From a virus, in the IMG/VR virus record IMGVR_UViG_3300017963_000150, positions 1 to 37,558 of that record: a stretch of DNA of 37,558 nt; one strand, written 5' to 3'. Below the pieces are notes generated by a model. The model saw nothing but the letters and a program-made list of their open reading frames with translations. It searched no databases and was not told where the DNA came from. The first letter of the stretch is position 1. Each line of letters starts with the position of its first letter. This document shows, piece by piece, positions 6,433 through 13,736 of the stretch. A program made the translations under genes and the position numbers.

Positions 6433-8906
6433 TTACGCTAATGTGGTTCTAAGATTAATCACCCAAGCATCATTTGTGATTCTTGGTACTTGAGCAAACT
6501 TATAACCGACGCTCGCGTTTAGTGCAAGTGGTCCATCATAAATAGGCGGTCTATATATAAACTGTGAACTATATCCATCTTGCTCTACTACTGCAAAGGC
6601 TTCCATACCCACACAAAATATATTATATACGTCATTTCCTAACGCTGATCCAGATGATGTTATTGATCCAATTGAAGATAATAAGAATCTTAAATTAGAT
6701 ATTGAACCCCATTCTGGCTTCATTGCATTCATCGGTGCAGGATATTGCGCTTTTGCTATAAAGCCATCAACATCTTCTAAATCACCAATAAGTTTTGTTG
6801 AACCCATAGCAAAGTATGCGTCTCTTACTGGTGCTGTACCAAACTTATCTTCACCTTCGATATTTTGACCGATGGTATATGCGTTGTTATCAGCTAGCGT
6901 TTTAATAACTTCATCTACGTCAGTCCTGGTTAGATTAGTAGGATTGTCACCATTCGTTCCACCAGTACAGTTAATAAATGATGCTGTAGACGCAAGCATG
7001 TTGCGTGTAAGCTCATCTTCTGTCTGTCTAAGCGAAACACCTAATCTTTGAGCTGCTTCATTCAAAACAGGGTCTTGATTTTGAAGCGTAACCTGCTCAT
7101 TTAGAATTACATATGTCAGGGCTGTTACTTTCGGCTTCTAATAACCTACTGACCATATCTCTATGGCGGGGATGGCACTTCAACCTTCCCTCTTATAATT
7201 TCTTATAAGTTCAGACTGTCGATTCAAACGGCGCTGATTTATCGCGTCCCCGTCTGCCCTTGGGCTCAGTCGTTGCTGGTACAGTAATCACTCCGTTGAG
7301 TTTCCTCATTTCCATCCAAGCATCTTCTCGCATCTGCTGAACTTCCGGAGTTATTCGAGTGCCATTACATGTGATCCATTCTTTTATAAACTTAAGACAA
7401 AGATCAGCTTGTTTTTTCTTAACAATCATATAAGGCATAATTAACGGTAGGAATTTTTCTATATCTGCTTTTCTTCTTATCATCCAACGGAACATTGGAC
7501 GCTTATGATGGTAAGGTTTTTCTTCTATTACCTTACCGATATAGGTTGTGTCGACAATAAAGTCTAATGGTTCGCGTTCAAGCATTCCAATTCTAATACC
7601 AGGGGCGTAATGAGGATGAAAACATCCGCTTTTAGCTCTCTGCTCCATAAAAGATTTACTTGCTTGTCTTTGAATCATTATTGATCCTTCACCATCTATT
7701 ATTCCTGCGATATACGCTAATTTTACTGCTTCCATCGGGTTATCCTATTATGTTGATGTTTGTTCCGCATCTATTATACATAACTTAGACTTTCCCGTAA
7801 ATCACCAAAGGTTTTACTACGGCACATTTTTTTACAGCTATCAAAATATAGCTTAAATGGACTGTGCATATTGCAACTAATTAAGCTGCAATGTAAATTT
7901 CTTTTCCCCAACCGTAGAAGTCCATTTTAGCGTCGATATTAACCGCAGTTAGGTTTTGCGCAGGAGGTGTAACTCCGCTGTTGCCCAATGGTACAGTAGC
8001 TGTAGCCAGAGGGTTGTATCTTCTCATACGAAGAGTTGTTCCACCATTTCTTGGCATCTGTTTTAGCATAGCTGGGATATTATGGATCATGTACGGGACA
8101 GGAACCGATAAAAGCTTAAAGCTAAAAGATTGTTGACTCTCTATTACTTTCCACTTAGCTAGAGTGTACTGACCATATCTCTATGGCGGGGACGGCACTT
8201 CAACCTTCCCTCTCATAATTTCTTATGAGGCTAGACTGTCGCTTACCCTCTCGGGTCTCAAGGACTCAGTCGTTGCGGCTGCTTTATTACCATTGAACTC
8301 TCTCATTTTCAAATAAGATTCTTCTCGATAATCTAGTTCGGATTGATCAACCCCTCTGTAACCTACATTTTTAGTAGAGACTTTTTTACAAAACTCTAAT
8401 AAAAATTGAGCTCTTTTCTTTTTCACCCTTAAATATGGAATTATTTCTTCCAATAATGGTAAAACATTTTTAGAACTTCTCAAATACCATTGATAAATTG
8501 GTTTTGAGTTTGGTCGATCTTTACGAACGCCATCTAAATGAACTTTGCCGTATTTTAAATCTTCAGAGAAACATTGAATACCTTCTAATTCAATCATTGC
8601 TATTTTAACACAAGGTAGATAAACAGGAGATCTAACTTCCTTATTAATAAATTTTCTCTTAGACGGTGTTTTTCGATTGTGTTTTGTAATCATAAAACAT
8701 CCGTCTGCGTCTAAAATACCAGCGCCATACATAAGATGCGCTTGCCTCTGGTTACCATGCATAAACATACCGTTAGTTGTACTGACTTCAGTATAACCTT
8801 TTTGTCCATTTATGTTTAGGCTTCCCATGTAATCACCTTAAGTTTTATTCCGGCTCAATTAAGCTTTAACCGGAGCTGGAAGAACAGTTGTTGTTGTAAT
8901 TGACAT
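6433..8906 (-). CDS. Major capsid protein, N4-gp56 family, split by two group I introns
   Basis: Three exons join in frame: 8906-8869, 8136-7911 and 7116-6433. They total 948 nt and give a 315-residue protein. Exon 1 encodes MSITTTTVLPAP plus two bases of a Val codon; exon 2 runs from QQSFSFKLL to MDFYG; exon 3 begins TYVILNEQVTLQNQDPVLNE and ends WVINLRTTLA. The joins KMDFYG/TYVILNEQ and LPAPV/QQSFS read as continuous family sequence. Conserved blocks (RMRRYNPL, VPLGNSGVTPP, NIEGEDKFGTAPVRDAYF) identify the N4-gp56 coat family. The start has AAGGAAATAG upstream. Without splicing only a 14-residue peptide would be made from exon 1, so capsid supply depends on intron removal. Boundaries are supported by P1/P10 pairing (see introns). 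Confidence 0.93.
7117..7910 (-). ncRNA. Group I intron 1 in the capsid gene (794 nt)
   Basis: The 5' exon ends CTACGGT. An internal guide GCCGTAG at 7823-7817 pairs with it over seven bases, with the expected U-G pair at the cut. The four bases just 5' of that guide (ATGT) pair with the 3' exon start ACAT, giving P10. The intron ends in G. The 3' core has a 7-bp stem with a GAAA loop (7192-7209) and an S-like AGATATGGTC (7160-7151). A hairpin-rich 87-nt segment lies between splice site and guide. It carries the LAGLIDADG gene 7211-7735, whose end overlaps the core. The core subgroup was not assigned. Confidence 0.92.
7211..7735 (-). CDS. LAGLIDADG homing endonuclease in intron 1 (174 aa)
   Basis: A single LAGLIDADG-type motif, YIAGIIDGEG at residues about 8-17, in a 174-residue protein is close to the homodimeric I-CreI class. 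ATG 7735 follows AGGA. The reading frame extends into the ribozyme core (the ATTE stretch is encoded by the conserved GCAACGACTGAG), as is common for intron-borne endonucleases. It is clearly related to the endonuclease of intron 2: both have a VKKK(Q/R)A block and a final M(R)..NG segment. Role: cutting intronless capsid alleles to drive homing (family knowledge). Confidence 0.9.
   Translation of the reverse strand: MEAVKLAYIAGIIDGEGSIMIQRQASKSFMEQRAKSGCFHPHYAPGIRIGMLEREPLDFIVDTTYIGKVIEEKPYHHKRPMFRWMIRRKADIEKFLPLIMPYMIVKKKQADLCLKFIKEWITCNGTRITPEVQQMREDAWMEMRKLNGVITVPATTEPKGRRGRDKSAPFESTV
8137..8868 (-). ncRNA. Group I intron 2 in the capsid gene (732 nt)
   Basis: The 5' exon ends TCCGGT. 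The guide GCCGGA, only about 12 bases into the intron, pairs with it over six bases with U-G at the cut. TTGA immediately 5' of the guide pairs with the 3' exon start TCAA (P10). The intron ends in G. The 3' part is nearly identical to intron 1. Its hairpin (8212-8229) has the same GAAA loop, but a U-A pair is replaced by C-G, a compensatory change. A later short stem also covaries (GTTA/TAAC versus CTCTA/TAGAG). It splits a Val codon after its second base. Confidence 0.92.
8223..8828 (-). CDS. LAGLIDADG homing endonuclease in intron 2 (201 aa)
   Basis: The motif YGAGILDADG lies at residues about 34-43, followed by the family pattern of basic strands and a VKKKRAQFLLEF helix. ATG 8828 is preceded by AAGGTG. 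One motif per chain implies a homodimer. It aligns with the intron 1 endonuclease along most of its length, with an extra N-terminal stretch (about 27 residues). The 3' end of the frame overlaps the ribozyme core, ending inside the GAAA hairpin. The two introns are therefore duplicated relatives that have retargeted. Confidence 0.88.
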   Translation of the reverse strand: MGSLNINGQKGYTEVSTTNGMFMHGNQRQAHLMYGAGILDADGCFMITKHNRKTPSKRKFINKEVRSPVYLPCVKIAMIELEGIQCFSEDLKYGKVHLDGVRKDRPNSKPIYQWYLRSSKNVLPLLEEIIPYLRVKKKRAQFLLEFCKKVSTKNVGYRGVDQSELDYREESYLKMREFNGNKAAATTESLRPERVSDSLAS

Positions 8907-9007
8907 ACTCTATTTCCTTAAAAACATTTTTATTTGTTTCTAAGTTGACGAGACTTGAAATATACGTCTTAGTTGCTGGCGAGGCAGAATTTATACGCCT
9001 GAAAGAA

Positions 9008-9036
9008 AGAGAGCGACTCTTTAATATTCGCTCTCT
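9008..9036. terminator. Hairpin between scaffold and capsid genes
   Basis: A perfect 9-bp stem, AGAGAGCGA with TCGCTCTCT, and an 11-base loop lie about 100 bases upstream of the capsid start and 38 bases after the scaffold stop. On the minus transcript it is followed by TTTCTTTC, so it may terminate or partly terminate scaffold transcription, separating scaffold and capsid levels. Confidence 0.6.
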
Positions 9037-9074
9037 CTAATAAATGAGATGTGTAAATAAAAGTCAAATAATTT

Positions 9075-9791
9075 TTATGCTTGTTTCGCGGCATCTGTCA
9101 TTTCTTTGAGAAGTTGAGCTTTTAATGTAGGAGTTAAACCGTTTGCAAAAGCATTAGCTTCGTGAAGAGCTCCATGACCTTTTATAGCTTGGGTACTCAT
9201 AGGCTTCTGAGCGTTTTGTTGAACCGCTTCCTTGTCAGCCTTATATGTATCTTCTTTATAGATACCAAAAGCTTTAAGAGTGTTATATGCTGCGATTCCT
9301 TTTTTATAGAGGTCTTTTCCTTCAGTTAAAGTAGCGTGTACTTCAGGATATTCCCTAGCTAATCTTTCAACATTTTCTTTGGTAACAACAGATTCGAAGT
9401 CATTAAACTTTTGTTTTAATTTATCAGGTATAGCTTGTGTTTCTTTAGATTTAATTTTGTTTTCAAGTTTTGAGATATATTTCTTTACATGCTTCCATTC
9501 AGGGATATCATCATCAGACAATTCTATTTCTTCTTCTTTTTGTTCTTTAACAACTGGATTGTAAGTATTTTTCATCTCTTCCATTTGTTTTTTCATTGCA
9601 AGAAGCTCATTTTCCATTTGCTTTTTACTTTCTCTTAGCTGTTTGAAGTTATATTCTTTTGAATTCTCTTTTTGCTCCGATTGATTAATATCTTTGGTCT
9701 CATTTTCTGTCTGTGTGCTGTGGGGAACAGTCTCAGCTTCCATTTTTTCATCTGGAATTGGCGGCATATCTATTTTTTTTTCTTCACTCAT
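9075..9791 (-). CDS. Probable scaffold protein for head assembly (238 aa)
   Basis: A highly charged, Glu/Lys/Gln-rich protein with long predicted coiled coil (residues about 45-80 and 100-150), an acidic centre (KEEEIELSDDDIPEW) and a C-terminal helical basic tip. These are the usual properties of phage scaffolds. It sits directly upstream of the capsid gene, where scaffolds are normally found, with AGGAGG before ATG 9791. The first 40 residues are disordered and acidic. Call rests on composition plus position. Confidence 0.72.
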   Translation of the reverse strand: MSEEKKIDMPPIPDEKMEAETVPHSTQTENETKDINQSEQKENSKEYNFKQLRESKKQMENELLAMKKQMEEMKNTYNPVVKEQKEEEIELSDDDIPEWKHVKKYISKLENKIKSKETQAIPDKLKQKFNDFESVVTKENVERLAREYPEVHATLTEGKDLYKKGIAAYNTLKAFGIYKEDTYKADKEAVQQNAQKPMSTQAIKGHGALHEANAFANGLTPTLKAQLLKEMTDAAKQA

Positions 9792-9807
9792 TTAATCCTC
9801 CTAGGCA

Positions 9808-10284
9808 TTAAACTTTTAAGATTTCTTTATTTAATTTTATTGCTAATTTATCTAATTCACCGCTGTTGAACTTTATAGTACAATCAATCAATTCTCTATA
9901 TTCAAGAGGCATTTCAGCGGCATAAAAAGGGAGAGTTGAGCATGTTTCTTTATCAGGAACAACCCATAAGTATTCAAGGTTGTCATTTTCGAATTTATAT
10001 ACACATTGATCATATTCAGGCGTAGGACAGCTTTCTCTATCAAGAAAATATTGGCGTACTACATTATGTAAAAGCCTTTCCTTTTTAAAAAGTATGACTA
10101 TGAAGAATCTTTTATTTCCGTATTTCTTTTTCCCTCTTTTAATAGCTATTTTTAACTGGTTTTCCCATGAATCGTCATTATTTTTCCCTTTATGCACACT
10201 TCGTTGCATGTCAATAGGATTGATCTTTTCATCTTTTTTCGTTTGAAGCTTTAAAGCTGCTTCTCCGACTGTTTTTTTGCTCAT
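9808..10284 (-). CDS. Conserved phage protein upstream of scaffold (158 aa)
   Basis: The first 45 residues are basic and polar. The remainder is a mixed alpha/beta domain (RFFIVILFKKERLLHNVVRQ, LEYLWVVPDKETC, MPLEYRELIDCTIKFNSGEL). It starts with GAGGAGG before ATG 10284 and is followed by the scaffold gene after 16 bases. Similar proteins occur next to scaffold genes in podoviruses, but no function is known to me. It is the last operon gene before the plus-strand accessory island. Confidence 0.58.
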   Translation of the reverse strand: MSKKTVGEAALKLQTKKDEKINPIDMQRSVHKGKNNDDSWENQLKIAIKRGKKKYGNKRFFIVILFKKERLLHNVVRQYFLDRESCPTPEYDQCVYKFENDNLEYLWVVPDKETCSTLPFYAAEMPLEYRELIDCTIKFNSGELDKLAIKLNKEILKV

Positions 10285-10347
10285 AAACCCTCCTCCTCAT
10301 ATTCTAACAATGTAATATTAATTACAATCGTAGTCAAGAATTTTATA

Positions 10348-10376
10348 TTGACGTTATTAGCGGTATCTGTTTTAAT
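10348..10376 (+). promoter_or_regulatory. Predicted sigma70-type promoter for the CaaX-protein gene
   Basis: TTGACG (10348-10353), 17-base spacer, TTTAAT (10371-10376), about 37 bases before ATG 10414. It points away from the structural operon, so the accessory gene has its own promoter, as morons do. Confidence 0.5.
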
Positions 10377-10413
10377 ATAGCCGTTTTAAACTAAATTCAA
10401 TTCGAGAGGAGTT

Positions 10414-11157
10414 ATGGCAACACAAGCAAATCAAAATATAAATGTAATGTCAAATTGGTTAACAGCTAAGACACAATATTTAACAAATTTGACATATAGA
10501 TATCAACAAAGTGAAATAACAAAAACTTTTTATTTAGGCTGTATTCAAAATTTATCAGGGGAAATGCTAAATGCATATGCACAATACGATCAATATTTGC
10601 GAGTCGCTGATCAAAACCATGCATTAAGAAATAGATTTAATGTAACGATGAATATCTTAGAACATGCGGGAGATCCAACTACCTCAGAAATGGCAAAAGA
10701 ATATGCATTAACAGCTGTTAAAGTCGTTGGATTAGGTGTTTGTTTTTATCTAGGCCATCAATATGTAATAGCCCCTTTAGGTGATAGTATCGTGCAGGCA
10801 GTCACTACAAAACTAAATCCTGTTTTTTTTTCTCCAGAAGAAAATGTTCCTGTTCAATCATCTAGTAAGAAAGGTACTTTTAAAAAACCAAATAATAATT
10901 GTAGATCAAGTATTAAGGCACGCATGATAAATAACAATATCCCTGGAATACCATCTAAAAAGCCAAATATTCCCTCGACTGAAATAGATACCACTGTCCT
11001 TGCTCAAAAATGTTGTTTCCCAGGTGGAGAAATACTTCATTTGCATGGAACTGAAGTGGATTTGATTGAAGTTAATGGAATGGCTGATCCTTTTGAAGCA
11101 GACAAAATTCTGGATAACGACGGTTACCCTAAAAGGAAGAAATGTACGATTTTATAG
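10414..11157 (+). CDS. Putative effector/moron protein ending in a CaaX prenylation box (247 aa)
   Basis: The protein has three visible parts. Residues 1-85 form a helical domain (NWLTAKTQYLTNLTYRYQQ) shared with the gene at 11413-11718. Residues about 95-130 are a hydrophobic segment (VVGLGVCFYLGHQYVIAPLG). The rest is a polar tail. The C-terminus is PKRKKCTIL followed by stop: a polybasic run and a classic C-a-a-X box with terminal Leu, the geranylgeranylation type. Bacteria lack these transferases, so it would act only inside a eukaryotic cell. The gene is alone on the plus strand within a minus-strand operon, with its own promoter and ribosome site. No relation to a named effector was recognised. 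Confidence 0.72.
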   Translation: MATQANQNINVMSNWLTAKTQYLTNLTYRYQQSEITKTFYLGCIQNLSGEMLNAYAQYDQYLRVADQNHALRNRFNVTMNILEHAGDPTTSEMAKEYALTAVKVVGLGVCFYLGHQYVIAPLGDSIVQAVTTKLNPVFFSPEENVPVQSSSKKGTFKKPNNNCRSSIKARMINNNIPGIPSKKPNIPSTEIDTTVLAQKCCFPGGEILHLHGTEVDLIEVNGMADPFEADKILDNDGYPKRKKCTIL

Positions 11158-11167
11158 CAACTTAACG

Positions 11168-11243
11168 GTGAGTTAATATAGCAAAAAAGCACATTTTATC
11201 CCAGCATTAAAATACTGGGTTTTAATGTGTCATTGAAGGATAA
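11168..11243. repeat. Dispersed 76-bp repeat, copy A
   Basis: It matches 20436-20512 with four substitutions and one base of difference in an A-run. It contains the inverted repeat CATTAAAA/TTTTAATG around a 7-base loop. It begins 11 bases after the stop of the CaaX gene. No coding capacity. It may be a small non-autonomous mobile element or a regulatory hairpin. Confidence 0.8.
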
Positions 11244-11412
11244 AAATAGATCTTATTTCCCACGATGCAGAAATTGTTATTGGATTGAGGTAACAGACTA
11301 AAATTTATATCATTAAGCATAAGCGGCTTACAACTCAAGAATTAGCAGTAAAAATATATTTAAAAATAAACATAAAAAGAATAGAGTGAAAATAAGAATG
11401 TGGAGAATTCTT

Positions 11413-11718
11413 ATGAGCACAATCAGAACTAGAAACTTATACAATCCACACAAGCTGGACAACTGGCTTTATAATAAATCTTGTTATTTCATTAACTTGA
11501 AGAGTAGATATCACCAAAATAAGTTAAATAAATACCTCTTTGTTGAGGCTATTAAACGAATACGTTTAGATGTAATAAGATCTTTCGCTGACAATGATGA
11601 ATATATTCAATATCATGCGTTGAATAATCCTCTTACACATAAGTATGAAGCAATAATATCTACTATTGATGAGACATTAAACAGTTTATTTGACGGACCC
11701 GCTTTCACTCTTAGGTAA
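11413..11718 (+). CDS. Partial paralogue of the CaaX protein's N-terminal domain (101 aa)
   Basis: ATG 11413 follows GGAG at 11402, so it is preferred over the GTG at 11386. Residues about 12-85 align with residues 12-85 of the 10414 protein: NWL..K..Y..NL..RY.Q at the start, then a D.YI/L pattern and A.N.. near the end. The hydrophobic segment and CaaX tail are absent. It may be a free-standing version of the helical domain or a decaying duplicate. Its last 33 bases overlap, tail to tail, the minus gene ending at 11686. Confidence 0.55.
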   Translation: MSTIRTRNLYNPHKLDNWLYNKSCYFINLKSRYHQNKLNKYLFVEAIKRIRLDVIRSFADNDEYIQYHALNNPLTHKYEAIISTIDETLNSLFDGPAFTLR

Positions 11719-12039
11719 CTTCGACTGAAAGTGTATTATTTGTTCATTTAAGCGCTTGATGTCTTTTAGAGTAAGTTTATTGTATTTCTCTAAGTCGATG
11801 GCGCTTATTTCCTTTATAGATTCAAAGGCTTCTCCAAGTGCCCCTTTGATTCTCTTGATAGTTTTTTTATAATCTTTGGAAGGGTTTTGACTTTTTTTAT
11901 AATTAAACTTTTCAACTTCAAATTGTTTGTTTACATACACTGTAGCGTTGTCGCTCATACAACAACCGATACAACACCCTTTACAACTATCTGCTATATC
12001 GAATGTTATTGGTACATCTCTCGCACTTACACTAGCCAT
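11686..12039 (-). CDS. Cysteine-cluster protein of unknown function (117 aa)
   Basis: The N-terminal third has a tight cysteine cluster, CKGCCIGCC, at residues about 19-27; the rest is a basic helical region (YKKTIKRIKGALGEAFESIK, LKDIKRLNEQIIHF). GAGGT precedes ATG 12039. The cluster could bind metal or be lipid-modified, which cannot be decided from sequence. It is the last of a run of small minus-strand genes downstream of the portal and converges on the plus-strand accessory gene. Confidence 0.5.
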   Translation of the reverse strand: MASVSARDVPITFDIADSCKGCCIGCCMSDNATVYVNKQFEVEKFNYKKSQNPSKDYKKTIKRIKGALGEAFESIKEISAIDLEKYNKLTLKDIKRLNEQIIHFQSKLPKSESGSVK

Positions 12040-12041
12040 AT

Positions 12042-12269
12042 TTACCTCATTAATGAGTTTTTTATTAATAGTAAAATTTCTTCTAGAGGTTCATTATCAT
12101 AAACGATTTTAACATTTATTATTTTCTCTTTAGAAACCTTTTTCTTTTTATTTTTAAATAAATGAGCAAATTTTTTTCGTTCAACTTCAAGCTTTTCAAG
12201 AAAGATCTGCTTCTCTATTTGATTGAAGACTTTTTCTTCATATTCGGTGTATGTGATTTTTTTTGTCAT
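12042..12269 (-). CDS. Small charged protein (75 aa)
   Basis: A Lys/Glu-rich helical protein (YEEKVFNQIEKQIFLEKLEV then KKKKVSKEK). The start overlaps the end of the preceding gene by 32 bases and its stop lies two bases before the start of the next, a tight operon arrangement. No recognised family. Confidence 0.42.
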   Translation of the reverse strand: MTKKITYTEYEEKVFNQIEKQIFLEKLEVERKKFAHLFKNKKKKVSKEKIINVKIVYDNEPLEEILLLIKNSLMR

Positions 12270-12426
12270 AAGGAAGTCTTGGGGTTTTAATGTCAGGGAT
12301 ATGTGGTTTTATATTATCGGTTTTAATCTTTTTTATTTTATCACAATTTTTAAATAAATGACTTACGTCATAATAAGTTGTAGGAAAATAATTCCTTTTA
12401 ATAACTCTTCTCACTGGTGTAGTCAT
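12238..12426 (-). CDS. Small basic protein (62 aa)
   Basis: A Lys/Arg/His-rich 62-residue frame with PTTYYDVSHLFKNCDKIKKI in the middle. AGG lies upstream of ATG 12426. It overlaps the following gene. No family recognised; reality rests on operon position and a plausible start only. Confidence 0.38.
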   Translation of the reverse strand: MTTPVRRVIKRNYFPTTYYDVSHLFKNCDKIKKIKTDNIKPHIPDIKTPRLPYDKKNHIHRI

Positions 12427-12439
12427 AATATACCTATAT

Positions 12440-12682
12440 TTATCTTTCTTCAGAAGCAGGGCTTAGATCAATAATAAAGCCTGTGTAATGCTCTATCTTT
12501 TCTTCTAACATCTCTTCGACTGGACCGTCTTCATCAATCATATCATTTGCCATATCAATTCCTTTATCAACAAAAGGATTAGTATGTCCTTGTATGATTC
12601 CACATCCAGTAATAGTAATCCCTATTAAAAGAAGTGAGCTTATCAAGATAAGTGATAAATATTTTTTTTCTCTTTTAGACAT
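12440..12682 (-). CDS. Small lipoprotein, possible outer-membrane spanin or lysis accessory (80 aa)
   Basis: A lysine-rich start (MSKREKKYLS) precedes a hydrophobic stretch (LILISSLLLIGI) and a lipobox TITGC with the cysteine near residue 27, so the product is probably a lipoprotein. The remaining 53 residues are acidic (DEDGPVEEMLEEKIEHYTG) and end in DLSP, a pattern seen in small lipoproteins near lysis genes of podoviruses. No inner-membrane spanin partner or endolysin was identified nearby, so a lysis role is tentative. Confidence 0.6.
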   Translation of the reverse strand: MSKREKKYLSLILISSLLLIGITITGCGIIQGHTNPFVDKGIDMANDMIDEDGPVEEMLEEKIEHYTGFIIDLSPASEER

Positions 12683-12690
12683 ATGGTTTC

Positions 12691-12903
12691 CTATTCTATT
12701 TCGTGTATTTTAGAATCTATTATATAATCAGTTAAACGACTTAGCACTTCTTCCTCATTGTCTTTTATAGAAGTCCATCCTTTTCTGATTTCACGCAAAT
12801 ACGTATCAATATTATAAAGTGAAATATACATATCTGTAGCATTACATTTCATCTTAAACTCATTATTTTCATCTGGTAGATCAAATTCAAAAATAGCCTT
12901 CAC
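12691..12903 (-). CDS. Small conserved phage protein with GTG start (70 aa)
   Basis: AAGGAT lies just upstream of the GTG at 12903. The pattern MKAIFEFDLPDENNEF, then a helical LYNIDTYLREIRKG, is a familiar layout of small proteins next to lysis or packaging genes in many tailed phages. Function unknown. It lies eight bases upstream of the lipoprotein gene. Confidence 0.55.
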   Translation of the reverse strand: MKAIFEFDLPDENNEFKMKCNATDMYISLYNIDTYLREIRKGWTSIKDNEEEVLSRLTDYIIDSKIHEIE

Positions 12904-12961
12904 TTTTTATCCTTTTTGACAATTCATACATTCTCGCTGAAACGCTTATCTAAGGGCATTT

Positions 12962-13147
12962 TTACCATTCAAACTGAGCCGTTATTTTAACCTCATCAAC
13001 AACTTGAAACCCGCTTTCTTTAACAGCCTTCTCTACAAGTTCTTCTAGTTCTTTATTTTGTTTGGAAATGACATAAGCATCAGAAAGAAACTCGTTTTTA
13101 ATGAATGTTGTAGCCTCTGACTTTATTCTTATTCTTAACTTTATCAT
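12962..13147 (-). CDS. Small unknown protein (61 aa)
   Basis: ATG 13147 lies one base beyond the stop of the upstream gene, a coupled arrangement, and is preferred over a longer frame starting at 13189. It has a beta-alpha-beta look: MIKLRIRIKSEATTF, a Glu-rich helix (NKELEELVEKAVKESG), then VVDEVKITAQFEW. This could be a small beta-alpha-beta or dimerising fold. No family recognised. Confidence 0.45.
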   Translation of the reverse strand: MIKLRIRIKSEATTFIKNEFLSDAYVISKQNKELEELVEKAVKESGFQVVDEVKITAQFEW

Positions 13148-13148
13148 A

Positions 13149-13325
13149 TTACTTCTTCTTTTTATTTTTGGAACCAATTGGACGCCCAACTTTTTTCTTT
13201 ATAGCTTGCTTAACTTTCTGATCTTCTTTTATCTCTTTCTTATTATGCTTAATTTCTTTTTTATATGCTTTCTGATCATCGGAAAGATGATTATAAATCT
13301 TTTTCATTAGCTTTTTTAACGCCAT
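13149..13325 (-). CDS. Very basic small protein with AT-hook-like tail (58 aa)
   Basis: ATG GCG at 13325 starts a 58-residue frame, about one third Lys, ending KKKVGRPIGSKNKKKK. The GRP core flanked by basic residues resembles an AT-hook, a minor-groove DNA-binding motif. It starts three bases before the end of the upstream gene. Possibly a packaged or DNA-associated protein; this is inference from composition. Confidence 0.5.
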   Translation of the reverse strand: MALKKLMKKIYNHLSDDQKAYKKEIKHNKKEIKEDQKVKQAIKKKVGRPIGSKNKKKK

Positions 13326-13326
13326 A

Positions 13327-13518
13327 TTACTTTCTCTTTTTGTTAAGTTTTTTAAGAGTTAAGGCTAAATTAGCTCTCTTTGCTAACTTACCGCCTTTTT
13401 TAGCTGCTGCTTTAAGTTTTGAAATAGGTATATCTTTTTTCTCAGGCACTCCTAATTGTTTTGACAAAGCACCTTTTTTAATCTTAGCTTTTTGTATCCA
13501 CTTGCCATCTTTTACCAT
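13327..13518 (-). CDS. Small basic conserved phage protein (63 aa)
   Basis: It starts MVKDGKWIQKAKIKKGALSK, then LGVPEKKDIPISKL and a Lys/Ala-rich helix. The WIQ...KGAL...LG(I/V)P.....P.SKL pattern recurs in small proteins close to portal and capsid genes of many podoviruses; function not known to me. A terminator-like hairpin lies immediately upstream (13537-13564), so this gene may have its own promoter or depend on read-through. Confidence 0.62.
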   Translation of the reverse strand: MVKDGKWIQKAKIKKGALSKQLGVPEKKDIPISKLKAAAKKGGKLAKRANLALTLKKLNKKRK

Positions 13519-13536
13519 TTAATTCTCCTATATACA

Positions 13537-13564
13537 AAAAAGAGACCCGAAGGCCTCTCTTTTT
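13537..13564 (-). terminator. Intrinsic terminator with UUCG loop
   Basis: On the minus strand GAGAGGCC, loop TTCG, GGTCTC form a stem with one bulged G, followed by six T. The flanking A- and T-runs make it usable from both sides. It falls between the 13563-13736 gene and the 13518 gene, dividing the run of small genes. Confidence 0.75.
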
Positions 13565-13736
13565 ATTTCTTATGATGTTTTTTTCTATAATAATTAGCCA
13601 TAAACTTATGATGAGCATGTAATAATGCAGCTTTATGAGCCTCTTTGTCATAACCCTCTGTCTGGAGACCTCTACAAGATTTAGAGGCGTTCCTGAAGGT
13701 TTTTTCTACATCAGAAATATTTTTTTCTTTGGGCAT
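13563..13736 (-). CDS. Small basic His/Lys-rich protein (57 aa)
   Basis: ATG 13736 has AGAGG nine bases upstream; an in-frame ATG at 13760 has none, so the shorter form is preferred. Sequence: MPKEKNISDVEKTFRNASKS, then AHKAALLHAHHKFMANYY and a basic end. It overlaps the previous gene (13711-13902) by 26 bases in another frame. No known function. Confidence 0.5.
   Translation of the reverse strand: MPKEKNISDVEKTFRNASKSCRGLQTEGYDKEAHKAALLHAHHKFMANYYRKKHHKK

Noticed and set aside
6433-7065. Exon 3 as a complete short capsid gene
   Set aside because: Its apparent start is an internal TTG; family sequence continues upstream to the intron boundary at 7116.
7881-8090. Exon 2 as an independent 69-residue gene
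   Set aside because: It has no ribosome site, matches the middle of the capsid family, and its last residues after MDFYG are intron sequence.
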